Shown here: positions 62,139 through 64,000 of the stretch, in pieces
Numbering within the stretch: the stretch's first letter is position 1
Layout of the letters: each line of letters begins with the position of its first letter
Assembly: GCF_025118155.1 (NCBI RefSeq)
Contig: NW_026251387.1
Location: 1,829,501 to 1,893,500 of the forward strand
From: Cokeromyces recurvatus
Taxonomy: Eukaryota > Mucoromycota > Mucoromycetes > Mucorales > Mucoraceae
Direction: 5' to 3'
DNA length: 64,000 nt
Position numbers and translations under genes: made by a program
Notes under the pieces: generated by a model
What the model was told of the DNA's origin: nothing
The model's database searches: none
Seen by the model: the letters and a program-made list of their open reading frames with translations, nothing else

Positions 62139-62715
62139 CATTTTTTATTTTGTTCCGTATCAAATAAACTTACCACTATAATAGATGAAGATAATTTGGA
62201 CTATTTGCATTGAAAGTCCATTGCTTCATTATAATTTGAAAGTTTATACATTCATAAATCATTTTGACATTATAATGTTATTAGTAAATAAGAAGAAATT
62301 ATATTACTTTTTGTCTTTGTTCTCTTCAACATCTTTTTCATTGATAGCCTTTATGCAAACATTATTTTTGAAGATCTTTAGTAAGGCACTTTTGTCATGA
62401 CTGATGCTTTATTTCAACAGCAAGAATAAAATGCCTAATTTTCAAGTCTTGCTTTTTTTTTTTATGGTTTCTTACTAATTTATAGCATCATTATATATTT
62501 CATTGACGAGAATGTTCTCATTTTTACAAATGAAATTATACAGTAAACTGAAATTAGCAAAAAAAAAAAAAATATACATATATGCTTATAGCGTATTACA
62601 ATTTTCCATATAAAGATATATAAATATCTGTACATAATAATAATGGGGTGAAACATCTATTTTTTTTTTCTTTCTTTCTTTTAATATAAAATTGTATACA
62701 AATATATAGAATACT
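60640..62715. other. 2.1-kb intergenic region
   Basis: No gene accepted. A 47-nt A run lies at 62090-62136. Around 61500-61680 a short open stretch (LYLPVLYLLNYLVSQIIVL) reads like membrane or remnant sequence but has no start, partner exon or recognised family. Confidence 0.45.
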
Positions 62716-64000
62716 ATGCTCAGTGGTTTAGTAGCTCTTATCGGTAATAACAAAAAAAAGACGATTAATTATACTAGTGTTGTGTGTATACTTTTTTGTT
62801 TATTTATTCAACACTATTTATGATTAGAGGGAGCGTGTAGTCCTGCGCGTTATGAGCCCGAATTAAGTATTAATCTCGAAATTTGTGAAATGATAAATAA
62901 GAAACAAGGCACAGCGTAAATATTAAGGAGAATAAACAATGATTGAACATGTTGTTTATATTCTTTTTTTTTTTTCTGTATAGTCCTAGAGAAGCTGCGT
63001 TTACTATTGTTAAACTTATAAATAGTAGAAATATGAACCAAGCCATGCTAGCTCTTACGGTATTAAATATATACATGTATAATGCAGTATTATTTACTTT
63101 GTATATAATTTTAATAGTTATTAGATAATTGTGTAAAGAATTGCGGTTATCCATTTCATCTTCAAATTGCTACAAAAGAATTTTTAAATGAACTTGTTCG
63201 TAAATTTCCAGAACGTCCTGCTGTAAGTTATAGGAAACTATAATTATTATTGACATGTAACATTAGTTACTTACCTTTATGGTTCATTTAGCCTTTTCCT
63301 AGTCCTGTTGTTCAACGCATCCTTTATTTAATTAAAGAATGGAAAGTGGCATTAGCGGACATGTCAAAGCACAAAGATGACTTGGTTCATATCAAAGATA
63401 TGTATAGACTATTACGATTTAAAGGTAAAAAAAGATCAACTACGACACATGGGTGTATACTTAGAGATTAAACATAAACAGGTTATCGATTTCCTGAATT
63501 AAGGGATGCCTCCATTGCTGCTTTAGCACCTAATGAATCTTTAAAATCAGCTCATGAATTAGAAGAAGAAGATAGACTTGCTCAATCAGCTGTAAAATTA
63601 ATATATATATATATATATATGCATATATATATGTATGGATATAGTTACATATCTATTTACATATTTTATAACAGAAATTACAAGAACTTATCCGTCGTGG
63701 TAGACCTCAAGATTTAGTTGAAGCAAACCATTTAATGAAGATTATGTCTGGATTTGTAAGTTATACTACTACTACTATTATTGTGAGGAAAGGAATGTTA
63801 ATCACTTATATATATATACATATATATAGGATACAAGAGAGGTACCAGATTATAGTCAAAAGTTCGAAAGTGAATTACATAAAGTTCAAGATAAAACCAT
63901 CTTGTTATATGAAATGTTAGAGGCCATTAAACCTGGGGAAAAAGTTGAAAAAAATGAAGCAATTATGGTAAATAAACGCCTAGATATATATATATATATA
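62716..64000 (+). CDS. GGA-type clathrin adaptor (VHS-GAT), 5' part, runs off the window
   Basis: Eight exons are visible (62716-62743, 62828-62915, 62984-63059, 63118-63222, 63292-63424, 63482-63591, 63675-63755, 63830-63967) for 253 codons; the gene continues beyond 64000 after a donor at 63968. The VHS domain has CSPARYEPELSINLEICEMI, APREAAFTIVKLINSRN, LLDNCVKNCGYPFHLQIATK and FLNELVRKFPERP. The GAT part starts around SAKLQELIRRGRPQDLVEAN, with MKIMSGFDTREVPDY. GGAs sort cargo from the trans-Golgi network to endosomes under Arf1 control. The gamma-ear and hinge lie outside. The intron after exon 7 and others contain TA repeats. Confidence 0.9.

Overview
The window looks like nuclear DNA of an early-diverging fungus, most likely Mucoromycota (Mucorales-like). 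It is strongly AT-rich, with long A or T homopolymers and short GT-AG introns of mostly 50-100 nt. It mixes genes of fungal type (MET10, PEP4, Hsp78, Abd1, GGA, CYSTM) with genes shared with animals but absent from yeasts (BCAS3, HERP, a GT49 glycosyltransferase). Exon models below were built by eye from splice sites; for the spliced models I summed exon lengths and they give whole codons.

Layout. 0-15.6 kb is dense: a GT49-type glycosyltransferase, an MPC2-type mitochondrial pyruvate carrier, a BCAS3-like WD40 protein (minus), an Oac1-type mitochondrial carrier, sulfite reductase flavoprotein MET10, a CENP-H-like coiled-coil protein and a Sec2-type Rab GEF (minus). After a 2.3-kb gap come a HERP-like ER protein and, converging on it, deoxyhypusine synthase. 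21.0-23.3 kb is a complete-looking TA-flanked inverted-repeat element carrying a broken Fanzor (eukaryotic TnpB-like) gene. 23.4-28.8 kb is a large MDM1/SNX13-type PXA-RGS-PX protein.

28.8-40.6 kb is gene-poor and repeat-rich. It holds tRNA-Gln, a Tc1/mariner-type transposase relic whose right end resembles the Fanzor element's inverted repeat, a foldback MITE, three copies of an LTR-like repeat, a second DDE transposase pseudogene and a degenerate tandem repeat.

40.6-64 kb is again mostly genes: an unrecognised disordered protein with a frame break, GUF1/LepA (minus), tRNA-Tyr with intron, SURF4/Erv29 (minus), glucose-6-phosphate 1-epimerase (minus), mitochondrial Hsp78 (minus), a CYSTM peptide, mRNA cap methyltransferase ABD1, vacuolar aspartic protease PEP4 (minus), a metallophosphoesterase-like plus RRM protein (minus), and the 5' part of a GGA-type VHS-GAT adaptor running off the end.

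The genes do not form an operon-like system. Recurrent themes are mitochondria (MPC2, Oac1, GUF1, Hsp78) and secretory or endolysosomal traffic (Sec2, HERP, MDM1, SURF4, PEP4, GGA, BCAS3). The observations I rate highest are the Fanzor element with its likely Tc1/mariner source, a predicted one-nucleotide exon in HSP78, and a CACGTG box at nearly the same distance (62 and 64 bp) upstream of both tRNA genes.
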